A stretch of 64,000 bases of DNA from Chitinophaga oryzae (GTDB lineage Bacteria > Bacteroidota > Bacteroidia > Chitinophagales > Chitinophagaceae). The number at the start of each line of letters is the position of its first letter. Within the stretch, counting starts at the first letter, position 1. Below, piece by piece: positions 38,744 through 48,650 of this stretch. The notes beneath the pieces were generated by a model. The model was given only the letters and a program-made list of their open reading frames with translations. It did no database searches and was not told the origin of the DNA. The position numbers were made by a program, and so were the translations under genes. The stretch lies in assembly GCF_012516375.2 (NCBI RefSeq), contig NZ_CP051204.2, positions 310,001 through 374,000 of the forward strand, in the 5' to 3' direction.

Positions 38744-40795
38744 ATGAAGAAAAGAGATAATACATTGTTTCCGAAGGAGCAGGTGCTGCAAAGCCTGAAG
38801 CAGTCCTTTGTGAAACTGAATCCGAGACTGATGATCAAAAACCCGGTGATGTTTACCGTGGAAGTGGGTACGGTGGTGATGCTGATCGTTGCCCTGTACG
38901 CTGCCTTTACCAAAAACACAGACCAGGGCAGTGCGGCTTATAACTTCACCGTCTTTATCATACTCTTCCTCACCGTGCTGTTTGCCAACTTCGCGGAAGC
39001 CATTGCAGAAGCACGCGGCAAAGCGCAGGCAGAGAGCCTGCGCCGCACCAGGGAAGAAACACCTGCCAAAAAAGTAGAGCTGATAGGAGAGATTTTCACC
39101 AACGAAGTGAAAGTGGTTTCTTCTTCCTCCCTGCGCAAAGGCGATATCTTCGTTTGCGACCCGGGCGATATCATCCCGGCCGATGGCGAGATCGTTCAGG
39201 GCCTTGCCAGTATCGACGAATCTGCTATCACCGGTGAATCTGCACCGGTGATCCGCGAAGCCGGCGGCGACAAATCCAGCGTAGTAGGCGGTACCAAGGT
39301 ACTGTCAGACCATATCAAAGTGCGGGTGACCACCGAGCCAGGCGAATCGTTCCTCGACAAAATGATCGCCCTGGTAGAAGGCGCCAGCCGTCAGAAAACA
39401 CCGAACGAAATTGCGCTGACCATCCTGTTGGCCAGCTTCACGCTCGTGTTCATCATTGTATGTGTGACCCTGAAACCATTTGCGGACTATGCGCAGACAC
39501 CGATCACCATCGCAGCTTTCATCTCCCTGTTTGTCTGCCTGATCCCTACTACCATCGGCGGGCTGCTCTCCGCTATCGGTATTGCCGGTATGGACCGCGC
39601 CCTGCGTGCCAATGTGATCACCAAATCCGGGAAAGCTGTGGAAACAGCCGGCGACATCGACGTGCTGCTGCTGGACAAAACCGGTACCATCACCATCGGT
39701 AACCGTAAAGCCACCAACTTCTACCCTTCCAACGGTCATGCACCGGAAGAGTTTATCCGGCTGTGCGCCCTCAGCTCCCTGTCTGACGAAACGCCGGAAG
39801 GTAAGTCCATCGTGGAACTGGCCGGTAAAGACATCGTCAGCAAACTGACCGTCAGCGGCGCCAGCCTCGTGAAATTCACCGCCGAAACCCGCAGCAGCGG
39901 TATCGATCTGGCTGATGGCAACCGTATCCGCAAAGGCGCTTATGACGCTATTAAAAAGCTCACCGAAAGAGAAGGCTTCCGTTTTCCGGAAGACACACAA
40001 GCCCGCGTGGAAGCTATCTCCCGCGATGGCGGTACCCCGCTGGTAGTGGCTCTCAACAGTAAGGTGCAGGGCGTCATCGAACTGCAGGATATCATCAAAC
40101 CCGGTATCAGCGAACGTTTTGAACGACTGCGTAAGATGGGCGTAAAAACCGTGATGGTCACCGGCGACAACCCGCTCACTGCCAAATACATCGCCACCAA
40201 AGCCGGTGTGGACGACTTCATCGCAGAAGCCAAACCGGAAGACAAAATGACGTACATCCGTAAGGAACAGCAGGAAGGCCGGCTGGTAGCCATGATGGGC
40301 GACGGTACCAACGACGCTCCCGCCCTGGCCCAGGCCGATGTGGGCGTAGCCATGAACAGCGGTACCCAGGCGGCCAAGGAAGCCGGTAACATGGTGGACC
40401 TTGACAACGACCCCACCAAACTGATTGAGATCGTGGAAATCGGCAAACAGCTGCTGATGACGCGCGGCACCCTCACCACTTTCTCCATCGCCAACGACGT
40501 GGCGAAATACTTCGCCATCGTACCGGCGCTCTTCGTAGCCTCTATCCCTGCTTTACAGGGTATCAATATCATGAAGCTGCACAGCCCTGAGACAGCTATT
40601 CTCAGCGCCGTGATCTTCAACGCGATCATTATTCCTATGCTGATTCCGCTGGCATTGCGCGGCGTGGCTTACAAGCCCATCGGCGCCAGCGCGCTGCTTC
40701 GCCGGAATCTGCTGATATACGGCGTGGGCGGTGTGATCGCCCCCTTCATCGGTATCAAACTGATTGATATGCTGATCGCTCTTTTTATGCAGTAA
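38744..40795 (+). CDS. kdpB: potassium-transporting P-type ATPase subunit KdpB
   Basis: P-type ATPase subunit of 683 residues. Phosphorylated D311 in DKTGTITIG, actuator motif [12 protein letters not shown] (TGES), nucleotide-binding [10 protein letters not shown], and hinge [14 protein letters not shown] followed by [21 protein letters not shown]. Length and motifs match KdpB of other bacteria. Couples ATP hydrolysis to K+ uptake with KdpA, KdpC and KdpF. Confidence 0.98.
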   Translation: MKKRDNTLFPKEQVLQSLKQSFVKLNPRLMIKNPVMFTVEVGTVVMLIVALYAAFTKNTDQGSAAYNFTVFIILFLTVLFANFAEAIAEARGKAQAESLRRTREETPAKKVELIGEIFTNEVKVVSSSSLRKGDIFVCDPGDIIPADGEIVQGLASIDESAITGESAPVIREAGGDKSSVVGGTKVLSDHIKVRVTTEPGESFLDKMIALVEGASRQKTPNEIALTILLASFTLVFIIVCVTLKPFADYAQTPITIAAFISLFVCLIPTTIGGLLSAIGIAGMDRALRANVITKSGKAVETAGDIDVLLLDKTGTITIGNRKATNFYPSNGHAPEEFIRLCALSSLSDETPEGKSIVELAGKDIVSKLTVSGASLVKFTAETRSSGIDLADGNRIRKGAYDAIKKLTEREGFRFPEDTQARVEAISRDGGTPLVVALNSKVQGVIELQDIIKPGISERFERLRKMGVKTVMVTGDNPLTAKYIATKAGVDDFIAEAKPEDKMTYIRKEQQEGRLVAMMGDGTNDAPALAQADVGVAMNSGTQAAKEAGNMVDLDNDPTKLIEIVEIGKQLLMTRGTLTTFSIANDVAKYFAIVPALFVASIPALQGINIMKLHSPETAILSAVIFNAIIIPMLIPLALRGVAYKPIGASALLRRNLLIYGVGGVIAPFIGIKLIDMLIALFMQ

Positions 40796-40820
40796 AATGG
40801 GAAAATAAAAAATCAAGAAA

Positions 40821-41384
40821 ATGAAAAAGTATCTCCTGCCCTCTATCAAACTGACCGTTCTCCTGCTGGTACTGCTGGCAGGCATCTACCCGCTCTTTAT
40901 TGCCGGTGTCGCTAAACTGGCGGCCGGTAAAGGCGGCGGTGTAACGGTAACGCATAATGGAAAAGTAGTAGGGTATGAAAATATAGGACAGAAGTTTACC
41001 GACGATAAGTACTTCTGGTCCCGTCCGAGCGCCGTAGACTATAATGCCGCCGGCTCCGGTGGCTCCAACAAGGCACCCGGCAACCCGGACTACCTGAAAA
41101 CCGTGGCCGAGAGAACAGACACTTTCCTGGCACACAACCCGGACGTGAAAAAAGCAGATATCCCGGCTGAACTGGTGACTGCTTCTGCCAGCGGCCTGGA
41201 CCCGCACCTCTCCCCCGCTGCGGCTTACGTGCAGATTGCCCGTGTGGCCAAAGCCAGGGGTATTGCACCGGAAAAACTGAAGCAGCTGATAGACGCCAAT
41301 ACCAAAGCGCCTCTGCTGGGGATGCTTGGCCCTTCTACAGTCAACGTGCTCAAACTGAACGTCGCCCTCGACGAGTTAAAATAA
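40821..41384 (+). CDS. kdpC: potassium-transporting ATPase subunit KdpC
   Basis: 187 residues: one N-terminal membrane helix (LTVLLLVLLAGIYPLFIAGVAKL) and a periplasmic domain. Conserved KdpC phrases: FWSRPSAVDYNAAGSGGSN, NPDYLKTVAERTD, VTASASGLDPHLSPAAAYVQIARVAKARG and LLGMLGPSTVNVLKLNVALD. Follows kdpB by 25 bp. Stabilises the pump and raises its nucleotide affinity. Confidence 0.97.
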   Translation: MKKYLLPSIKLTVLLLVLLAGIYPLFIAGVAKLAAGKGGGVTVTHNGKVVGYENIGQKFTDDKYFWSRPSAVDYNAAGSGGSNKAPGNPDYLKTVAERTDTFLAHNPDVKKADIPAELVTASASGLDPHLSPAAAYVQIARVAKARGIAPEKLKQLIDANTKAPLLGMLGPSTVNVLKLNVALDELK

Positions 41385-41392
41385 ATAACGGG

Positions 41393-41416
41393 TTTCCGGT
41401 GAGCGATCACCGGAAA
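41393..41416 (+). promoter_or_regulatory. intercistronic GNRA-loop hairpin after kdpC
   Basis: TTTCCGGTGA-GCGA-TCACCGGAAA: a perfect 10-bp stem with a GCGA (GNRA) tetraloop and no T-run. Likely an mRNA-stability or processing element between kdpFABC and the porin gene. Confidence 0.6.
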
Positions 41417-41439
41417 TCTATCTAACCTATATAAAATTT

Positions 41440-42528
41440 ATGAAGAAGATTTTACTGCTGGTGGCTGTCCTGGCTGCCGCTATCACCGTTTTTGCCCAAA
41501 CGGAGCCAACTACAGAGAAAGAAAAAGAGAAAGGTAAACTGACATTTTCCGGTTATGCCGAAGCTTATTACAGTTATGATTTTAATCAGCCTGCCAATCA
41601 TACCAGGCCCGGTTTTCTGTATAATTTCAACCGTCACAATGAGCTGAACCTGAACCTGGCCATGCTGAAAGCCAACTATAACTCCGACCGTGTACGCGGT
41701 AACATCGCGCTGATGGCGGGTACTTACGCCCAGTACAACCTGGCGGCCGAACCATCTATTTTCCAGTACGTTTATGAGGCGAATGCAGGCGTAAGAGTGG
41801 GTAAAAATGTGTGGATCGATGCCGGTATCATGCCCGCCCACATTGGCTTTGAAAGTGCTATCGGGAAAGACTGCTATACCCTCACCCGCAGTATGCTGGC
41901 TGAAAACTCCCCCTACTATGAAACCGGCGCCAAAATTACCTGGACGCCGAATGAAAAATGGTCATTCGCCGCTATGTACCTTAATGGCTGGCAGCGCATC
42001 AAACGGGTGGATGGTAACCAGACCCCCAATTTCGGCACACAGATCACCTTTAAACCAACCGGCAAAATACTGCTGAACTGGAGCACTTATGTAGGCAACG
42101 ATCTCCCCGACAGCACCCGCCGGATGCGTTATTTTAACAACCTTTATGGTACCTTTGGTATAACAGATAAATTCAGTCTGATAGCAGGGATAGATTATGG
42201 TCTGCAACAGAAAGCCAAAGGAAGCAGTGACTTGTCCAACTGGTATACGCCCATTGTCATTGCCCGTTATGCCTTCACGGATAAACTGGCGGCAGCAGGA
42301 AGAGTGGAGTATTTCAACGATGCCGATGGCGTGGTGATTGCAACCGATACCCCGCATGGATTCCAGACTACCGGTTATTCCCTTAACCTTGATTTCACCC
42401 CTGTCAGCAATGTGATGTTTCGTATAGAAGGAAAAATGTTTAACGGAAGGGACAAAACATTTATCAAAGGGACAGATCTTAAAAACAACAATGCAGCTGT
42501 AACGGCATCGCTGGCAGTGTGGTTTTAA
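41440..42528 (+). CDS. outer membrane beta-barrel porin (BBP2/OmpL-like)
   Basis: 362 residues with a signal peptide (MKKILLLVAVLAAAITVFAQ). The mature part alternates amphipathic strands with aromatic girdles and ends in a C-terminal aromatic residue (VTASLAVWF), as in outer-membrane barrels. Phrases such as FSGYAEAYYSYDFNQP and VWIDAGIMPAHIGFESAIGKD fit the putative porin-2 family. Position between kdpC and kdpD suggests it supplies ion passage across the outer membrane under K+ limitation (inference). Confidence 0.8.
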   Translation: MKKILLLVAVLAAAITVFAQTEPTTEKEKEKGKLTFSGYAEAYYSYDFNQPANHTRPGFLYNFNRHNELNLNLAMLKANYNSDRVRGNIALMAGTYAQYNLAAEPSIFQYVYEANAGVRVGKNVWIDAGIMPAHIGFESAIGKDCYTLTRSMLAENSPYYETGAKITWTPNEKWSFAAMYLNGWQRIKRVDGNQTPNFGTQITFKPTGKILLNWSTYVGNDLPDSTRRMRYFNNLYGTFGITDKFSLIAGIDYGLQQKAKGSSDLSNWYTPIVIARYAFTDKLAAAGRVEYFNDADGVVIATDTPHGFQTTGYSLNLDFTPVSNVMFRIEGKMFNGRDKTFIKGTDLKNNNAAVTASLAVWF

Positions 42529-42534
42529 TTTATC

Positions 42535-43659
42535 ATGACAGAAAAAGAACAACAAGTACAACACTACCTTGATCTGGCCAACCGGAGCGGCCGGGGTAAG
42601 TTCAAGATTTACATCGGCATGAGTGCCGGTGTGGGCAAAACTTACCGCATGTTGCAGGAAGCGCATGCCATGTTGAGGAATGGTATCAATATCCAGATCG
42701 GATACATAGAAACGCACGGGCGTACGGAAACACACGCCCTGCTGGAAGGCCTGCCTGCGATCCCCCGCAGGCAGGTTTTCTATAAAGGCAAGATGCTGGA
42801 TGAGATGGACCTCAGCACTATCCTGCTGCTGGCGCCGGAATGGGTAGTGGTGGATGAACTGGCGCATACCAATATCCCCGGCTCCAAAAACGAAAAGCGC
42901 TGGCAGGACGTGATAGACCTGCTCAACGCCGGCATCAGCGTCATCTCGGCTGTCAACATACAACATATCGAGAGCATCAACCAGGAGGTGAAAGCCATTA
43001 CCGGCGTGGAAGTGAAAGAGCGGGTGCCCGACAGCATGCTGCAGATGGCCGATGAAGTGGTGAATATCGACCTTACTGCCGATGAACTGATTACCCGTCT
43101 GAAAGAAGGAAAGATCTACGATCAGTCTAAAGTAGAGACGGCCCTGCGGAACTTCTTCCAGGCAGACAAAATCCTGCAGTTGCGCGAGCTGGCGCTGAAA
43201 GAAGTGGCTACGCAGGTGGAAAGAAAAGTGGAAACCGAGGTTCCCCGCAGCCAGCAGATGCGCCACGAGTCTTTCCTCGCCTGTATCTCCACCAACGATG
43301 AAGTGGCCCGTAAAGTGATCCGGAAAACCGCCCGCCTTGCGGCCTATTATCACGCCGACTGGTATGTGCTGTATGTACAGACACCCCGGGAAAGCGTAGA
43401 GAAGATCCCCCTGGCCGCGCAGCGTCACCTGATCAATAACCTGAAGCTGGCCACGGAATTAGGCGCGGAAGTTGTGCAGGAACATGACGGGCGTATTTCA
43501 GATGCGATCATCCGCGTAGCGCTGGATAAGCAGATCACCACCGTATGCATTGGCAAACCGCACATCAGTTTGTTCCGGATCATCCTGCGGACCAACCTGT
43601 TTAACCAGCTGCTGAAAACACTTTCTTCCAACGACATAGATTTGATTATCCTGTCATGA
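42535..43659 (+). CDS. KdpD N-terminal sensor protein (KdpD + USP domains, no kinase)
   Basis: 374 residues matching only the cytoplasmic N-terminal half of KdpD. The KdpD-domain Walker A is GMSAGVGKT (28-36), followed by IQIGYIETHGR and VVVDELAHTNIPGSKNEKRWQDV. From about residue 245 a universal-stress-protein domain begins (FLACISTNDEVARKVIRKTARL), with a late TVCIGKPHIS strand region. There are no membrane helices and no HisKA/ATPase domain. The stop overlaps the next gene's ATG (ATGA), so the two products likely work together as a split KdpD. Confidence 0.93.
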   Translation: MTEKEQQVQHYLDLANRSGRGKFKIYIGMSAGVGKTYRMLQEAHAMLRNGINIQIGYIETHGRTETHALLEGLPAIPRRQVFYKGKMLDEMDLSTILLLAPEWVVVDELAHTNIPGSKNEKRWQDVIDLLNAGISVISAVNIQHIESINQEVKAITGVEVKERVPDSMLQMADEVVNIDLTADELITRLKEGKIYDQSKVETALRNFFQADKILQLRELALKEVATQVERKVETEVPRSQQMRHESFLACISTNDEVARKVIRKTARLAAYYHADWYVLYVQTPRESVEKIPLAAQRHLINNLKLATELGAEVVQEHDGRISDAIIRVALDKQITTVCIGKPHISLFRIILRTNLFNQLLKTLSSNDIDLIILS

Positions 43660-45365
43660 GTACACTGAGGTTAAAAACGAAGATTACTTTGGGGGTGTTG
43701 TTCCTCTATATTATGCTGCTGATTGTCAGTGTACTGGGATATTATTACCTGAACCGGCTGACAGACAAGGCCAAGATCATCCTGAAAGACAACTATGAGT
43801 CGCTGGAGTATGCCAAGAACATGCTGGTAGCGCTGGAAGACCTGCCGGTACACCGGGCGCAGGCCCTGCAGCAGTTTGCCACTAACCTGAAACAACAGCA
43901 GGCCAATGTGACCGAGCGCGGCGAGCGTGCCGCCACCGCTACGGTAACGGCTACCTTTGAAAAGCTGAGAAAAGACAGCGTGGCCAGTCCTGCCGATGTA
44001 GCGGCGATCAAAGGCGGTATCTATACCATCATGGACCTCAACATGAACGCTATTGTCGGGAAGAACGAGCTGGTAAAGCGGACGGCCGATCATGCTTTGT
44101 TATATATCGCTATCATCAGCGGGGTTTGTTTCCTGCTGGGTTTCACCTTCGTGTACAATTTCCCCGGATATATCGCCGACCCCATTGTTGCGCTGACCGA
44201 GGCTATTAAAGGTATTTCCGATAAACAATACAGTAAGCGGTTGCATTTTAAATCCAATGATGAATTCGGGGAGCTGGCCACCGCTTTTAATACCATGGCC
44301 CAGCGGCTGGATGAATATGAGCATAGTAACATCGCCCGCATCACTTTTGAAAAACAACGTGCAGAAGCGGTGATCAGCAGCCTGAAAGACGCTACCGTTG
44401 GTTTTGATACGCAGAACACCGTGCTGTTTGCCAATGCGCAGGCGTTGCAGTTGCTGAGTATACCGGAAAAAGAACTGATCGGTCGTTCTGCAGATGAGAT
44501 TGCAAAGCAGAATGACCTGTTGCGTTTCCTGATCAATCCCCGGGAGAACGTGCCGCTGAAGATCGTTGTGGAGGGCAAGGAATGTTTCTTTACGCAGGAA
44601 GTGGCTGATATCCGCCATGAAGATACCCGTATAGGCTATGTCGTTATCCTTAAAAATATTACCGCTTTTAAGGAGCAGGACCTTGCCAAAACACATTTTA
44701 TTGCAACCATATCCCATGAATTAAAGACACCGCTGGCGTCGTCCGACTTCAGTATTAAGCTGCTGGAGGATGAACGTATCGGCACATTGAAACCGGAGCA
44801 ACGGGAGTTGCTGGAAAGCATGAAGCAGGACAACCAGCGGATGATCAAGATTGTGAGCGAGTTGCTGGACCTCTCGCAGGTGGAGAGCGGCAATATACAG
44901 TTGCAGCCGCAGCCTGTCACCGCTTTAAACATCGTACAGTATGCGCTGGACACGGTGCAGAAGCAGGCTGCCCAGCGGGAGATCACTATCCGGCAGCATG
45001 TTCCGGAGGTATTGCCCCGGGTGATGGCCGATGTGGAAAAAACCGCCTGGGTGCTGATCAACCTGCTGACCAATGCTATTCGTTATTCTACCCTGAAATC
45101 AGCGATAGATCTGAAGGTGGAGGATACCGGCACGAACATGATATCTTTCTCCGTACAGGATTATGGGAAAGGGATACCACTGGCTTTCCGTGACCGGATC
45201 TTCGAGCGGTTTTTCCAGGTGCCCGGCGGAAAGGGGCATAAAGGAAATGGCCTTGGACTGGCCATTTCCAAAGAGTTTATCGAAGCGCAGGGCGGTGTAA
45301 TCGGTGTTGCCAGTGAAGAGGGCAAAGGCAGCCTGTTTTATTTTACATTGCCGGCGGCGCAATAA
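43656..45365 (+). CDS. membrane sensor histidine kinase (HAMP-PAS-HisKA-HATPase), KdpD partner
   Basis: 569 residues. Two membrane helices (about 10-30 and 146-170) flank a periplasmic domain of ~115 residues. A HAMP domain follows (DPIVALTEAIKGISDKQYSKRL), then a PAS domain (about 250-345). HisKA phosphorylation site is H354 in ATISHELKTPLAS. The HATPase has the N-box LINLLTNAIRYS and the G-boxes DYGKGIP and GNGLGLAISKEFIEAQGG. Overlaps the KdpD N-terminal gene by four bases. No response regulator (KdpE) lies beside it within this window. Confidence 0.92.
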   Translation: MSTLRLKTKITLGVLFLYIMLLIVSVLGYYYLNRLTDKAKIILKDNYESLEYAKNMLVALEDLPVHRAQALQQFATNLKQQQANVTERGERAATATVTATFEKLRKDSVASPADVAAIKGGIYTIMDLNMNAIVGKNELVKRTADHALLYIAIISGVCFLLGFTFVYNFPGYIADPIVALTEAIKGISDKQYSKRLHFKSNDEFGELATAFNTMAQRLDEYEHSNIARITFEKQRAEAVISSLKDATVGFDTQNTVLFANAQALQLLSIPEKELIGRSADEIAKQNDLLRFLINPRENVPLKIVVEGKECFFTQEVADIRHEDTRIGYVVILKNITAFKEQDLAKTHFIATISHELKTPLASSDFSIKLLEDERIGTLKPEQRELLESMKQDNQRMIKIVSELLDLSQVESGNIQLQPQPVTALNIVQYALDTVQKQAAQREITIRQHVPEVLPRVMADVEKTAWVLINLLTNAIRYSTLKSAIDLKVEDTGTNMISFSVQDYGKGIPLAFRDRIFERFFQVPGGKGHKGNGLGLAISKEFIEAQGGVIGVASEEGKGSLFYFTLPAAQ

Positions 45366-45719
45366 TTACGGGCAGGTAGCGATGTGCGCTTCAATAGCAG
45401 GTTTAAAGTGATTGAATAATTCTTCTATCCTCGCGGCTTTGCGGGAGATCTCCTCATAATTGTTGTCCAGAATGACGCCCCTGTTGATTTCATGCGCCAG
45501 CTGTACGGCTTCATGCATGGAAACGAAGCCCAGGTTGCCTTTCAGCTGGTGCGCGAGATTACCCACTTCATGCCAGTTTTTTTCCTCGATATATTGCCGC
45601 ATTTGAGAGATGTAATTGGGCATGGTGAGCACCAGCTCTTCCAGTACAATTTTTACTTCATCTTCGGCTACCGCCTGGTGGATAAATTCGAAGCTGATAG
45701 GTGGTTTTTCTTCCCGTCC
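45366..45719 (-). pseudogene. HPt domain, out of frame with the upstream hybrid kinase
   Basis: In the frame reading GREEKPPISFEFIHQAVAED and onward, an HPt domain follows with the phospho-acceptor histidine in LAHQLKGNLGF (His codon at 45551-45549). The only start codons are an internal GTG at 45632 and an ATG at 45623, which would lose the first helix. The start given marks the homopolymer edge, not a start codon. Adding one base to the C7 run (45720-45726) fuses this frame with the hybrid kinase into one 1002-residue protein. So this is either a detached domain, a programmed or phase-variable frameshift, or a sequence error. Confidence 0.75.
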
Positions 45720-48373
45720 GGGGGGGCGGGCGGAGGTGTGTTGTTGCCGGCGCCGGTTGGGTTAGACAGGTGCTTCGCCGGCTCGGGGCGGTGTTCCGGT
45801 TGTGGACCCTGGTCGTTGCTGTTGCCGGTAGAAGCCTGGATTTTGCGGAACAGGTCTTCTTTTTCGAAGGGCTTGGACACGTAGTCGTTCATCCCGGCCT
45901 GCAGGCAGCGTTCCCTTTCGCCATCGAGTGCGGAAGCAGTGAGGGCAATGATGCTGGTATTGATTCCGTTGTTGCGGATAGCACGGGTGGTTTCATAACC
46001 ATCCATGCCGGGCATTTGTAGGTCCATAATGATACAATTATAGGATTTGGTACTTAATATTTCGAGTGCGGCCATGCCGCTATCGGCCACGTCTATGCGG
46101 GAGCATCCGCCTTTCTTCAGCGTGTAGTAGGCTACCTGCTGATTGATACGGTTGTCTTCCACGATCAGGACAGACAGTCCCCGTAGCGGTAATGCCGGAG
46201 AGGATGACTGCGGCTGGCCTTGTTGGTGAAGTCGCGGGAAAGGATTTTTAGTGAAAGGTAGCTCAAAATAGAATACAGAGCCGGTGTTGGGGCTGCTCTC
46301 TACCGTGAGGGTGCCGTTTTGCAGGTCTATCAGGTGTTTGCAGATAGTGAGCCCCAGTCCGGTGCCGCCGAAATCACGGCTGTTGCCTTTGTGGCTTTGG
46401 GAGAAGCTCTCAAAGATGACTTCCTGTTTATCTGCCGGTATGCCGATGCCAGTGTCTTTTACCTCAAAACCTATCCGGACGCCGGAGTTGTTTTTATCGG
46501 CGGATACCAGTGTAACCGTCACCGTTACATAGCCTTTGGGCGTGAATTTAATAGCGTTTTCGATCAGGTTGGTGAGGATCTGGCGCAGTCTTACCGCATC
46601 GCCCAGCAGTTCCACGGGGATATTTTCCGCGGTGCGGACATTGAAGACCAGTCCTTTTTCGCGGGCTTGCAGCTGTAAGGGGAAAACGGTGCTGCTTATT
46701 ACTTCGCGGAGGTTGAACGGCTCGCTGACCACTTCCAGTTTGCCCGCTTTTATCCTGGAGAAATCGAGTATTTCGTTGATGATGACCAGCAGGTTTTCGG
46801 CAGACCGCCGGATGGCGTTCACATATTCCTGCTGGATGGGGGAAAGTGCTTTTTCCTGCAGCAGGAGTTGGGTCATTCCTACGATACCGTTCATGGGCGT
46901 ACGGATTTCGTGGCTCATGTTGGCCAGGAACGTTTCCTGGCTTTTCTGTGCTTCCACGGCCTTTTCGCGGGCTTCTTTTTCCTGCTGGAGATAGAGTGTC
47001 TTCTCCGTGAGGTCGGTGCCGATGCAGCAGATGCCAATCATTTCATGGCTGGCATTGCGGAGAGGGAACATGGTGAGCAGGAAGTGGAATGTTTTCCCGT
47101 CGATGGTGAGCGTTTCTTCTGCTTTTTCCCTGGCGCCGGTTTCCATCACTTTGCGGCTCATGCCGGCATAGCGTTCTACCCAGGGGTAGCGGAGTTCGGC
47201 GTCTGTTTTGCCGACGATGTCTTCTTTGCTGACGCCCATTACTTCCATGAAGCGGTTGTTGACCAGCAGGTAATTGCCGGGCATATCTTTCACGAACATC
47301 ATGGAGGGCATATTGTCCAGGATGGCTTCCAGTCTTTTCTGGAGGTACTGGACATGTTGTTCTTTCCGGTATTCCTGGTCGATATCGCGTACAATGCATT
47401 CAAATTCCTTACGGCCGTTGTCGCCGGTGAGGAGGTAGGCCAGTTGCTCCACCCATTTTTTCTGCCCGGTGCGGGTGACGATTTCAAAGCGGAGCGACGA
47501 GTATTCGTCGCCGTTCTCCAGTTGTTGCAGGTAGAAGGTTTTCAGCCGTTCAAATTCTTTGTCTTCCAGCAGCAGGGAATAATGTTTGCCCACGAGGGTG
47601 GTATTGGGATAGCCGGTCAGTTCTTCCGCGCGGGGGCTGACGTAGGTGAAGAAGCCATGTATGGTGGATTTGTAGATAATGGGTTCGGCTTCTTCGGCGA
47701 GGCGTTTGAAAGTTTGTTCGCTTTTGAGCAGCTGGTTGCTCCAGGTCTTTATTCTGTGCAGTAATTTAAAGATATAGCGGGCTTCTCCTACCAGGAGGAT
47801 GAGCAAAAAGGCGCTGATGATCAGTGTTACCCGGAAAGACCAGGTGGTATAGGAGGAGTCGTTATTGTTGCGTTGGAGCAGTTCCCGTTGTTCTGCCTGA
47901 ATGTAACCGGCGACGAGGTCGCGGAGGCTGTCAGTCTGCGCGGTGAAGGCGGGGCTGACGACCAGTTCCTGTGCTTTGGCCGGGTTGGTAGCGGCCATGG
48001 TAACAATCTGCAGTTTGGTATGGCGCCGCTGGAGCAGCAGTTTTTGAATAGCCTGGAGGTAGCCTTGCTGGGAGGCGGTGTTGTGCCTGTTGCCGGACAG
48101 GTGCTGAAGTGCCTGCTGGATGCTGTCCTGCAGCAGAGCTTCTTCGAGGGGGATGTTGCCGTTGCTGAGCAGGTGGTCTTTGATGCCGGCGGTGCTTTTA
48201 TAGTCCAGTATGGCGATGGCGCGGACCTGGTTGGTGATGTTCTGGCTGTTGGTGATCCAGTTGACGGCGGCGTTGGTCCTTTTTTGTACCATCCCGGCAT
48301 AAAATATGAAGCCGCTGAGTACCATGAGTACGGCTATCACGAGGGTTATGACGGTGAGGGCAATATTTCTCAT
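45668..48373 (-). CDS. hybrid sensor histidine kinase (PAS-PAS-HisKA-HATPase-REC), frameshifted before its HPt domain
   Basis: 901 residues. N-terminal helix, ~150-residue periplasmic CHASE3-like region, second helix near 185-205. Two PAS domains follow (about 225-345 and 355-465, e.g. GFFTYVSPRAEELTGYPN). HisKA site H488 in ANMSHEIRTPMNGI; HATPase with NLIENAIKFTPKG and GFEVKDTGIGIP, GGTGLGLTICKHLI; receiver domain with D784 in CIIMDLQMPGMDG and KPFEKEDL. The last ~30 residues (PPPAPPDGKKNHLSASN) are a low-value tail caused by leaving frame at the C7 run. Without the frameshift the protein would continue into an HPt domain. Convergent with the K+ sensor kinase, with adjoining stop codons. 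Confidence 0.9.
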   Translation of the reverse strand: MRNIALTVITLVIAVLMVLSGFIFYAGMVQKRTNAAVNWITNSQNITNQVRAIAILDYKSTAGIKDHLLSNGNIPLEEALLQDSIQQALQHLSGNRHNTASQQGYLQAIQKLLLQRRHTKLQIVTMAATNPAKAQELVVSPAFTAQTDSLRDLVAGYIQAEQRELLQRNNNDSSYTTWSFRVTLIISAFLLILLVGEARYIFKLLHRIKTWSNQLLKSEQTFKRLAEEAEPIIYKSTIHGFFTYVSPRAEELTGYPNTTLVGKHYSLLLEDKEFERLKTFYLQQLENGDEYSSLRFEIVTRTGQKKWVEQLAYLLTGDNGRKEFECIVRDIDQEYRKEQHVQYLQKRLEAILDNMPSMMFVKDMPGNYLLVNNRFMEVMGVSKEDIVGKTDAELRYPWVERYAGMSRKVMETGAREKAEETLTIDGKTFHFLLTMFPLRNASHEMIGICCIGTDLTEKTLYLQQEKEAREKAVEAQKSQETFLANMSHEIRTPMNGIVGMTQLLLQEKALSPIQQEYVNAIRRSAENLLVIINEILDFSRIKAGKLEVVSEPFNLREVISSTVFPLQLQAREKGLVFNVRTAENIPVELLGDAVRLRQILTNLIENAIKFTPKGYVTVTVTLVSADKNNSGVRIGFEVKDTGIGIPADKQEVIFESFSQSHKGNSRDFGGTGLGLTICKHLIDLQNGTLTVESSPNTGSVFYFELPFTKNPFPRLHQQGQPQSSSPALPLRGLSVLIVEDNRINQQVAYYTLKKGGCSRIDVADSGMAALEILSTKSYNCIIMDLQMPGMDGYETTRAIRNNGINTSIIALTASALDGERERCLQAGMNDYVSKPFEKEDLFRKIQASTGNSNDQGPQPEHRPEPAKHLSNPTGAGNNTPPPAPPDGKKNHLSASNLSTRR

Positions 48374-48650
48374 CAGATTTTTGGTTTCACAGACTAGTTT
48401 GCTGTTTTGGCCGGGATTGTTTCCCCGTTGGAGGATCCATTCCTGAAATTTACCTAAAAAAAAGCATTATTGTTGTTCATCTTGTTCATTTCCCGGAGGT
48501 GGTACATGTAAAGAATATGAGTTGTCAATATGAACTTTTATGTAACTTTCGCGCCGAAAAGGAGGTGTTTAGGAATTTTTTAACCAATTCTTTTACAATC
48601 ATTCCAATATATTTGCCTAATATTCTTTTTCCTAAGTATTAAAATATTTT

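Noticed and set aside
41962..43428. 488-codon minus-strand frame across porin and kdpD genes
   Set aside because: Spans two real genes on the other strand; no signal or motif.
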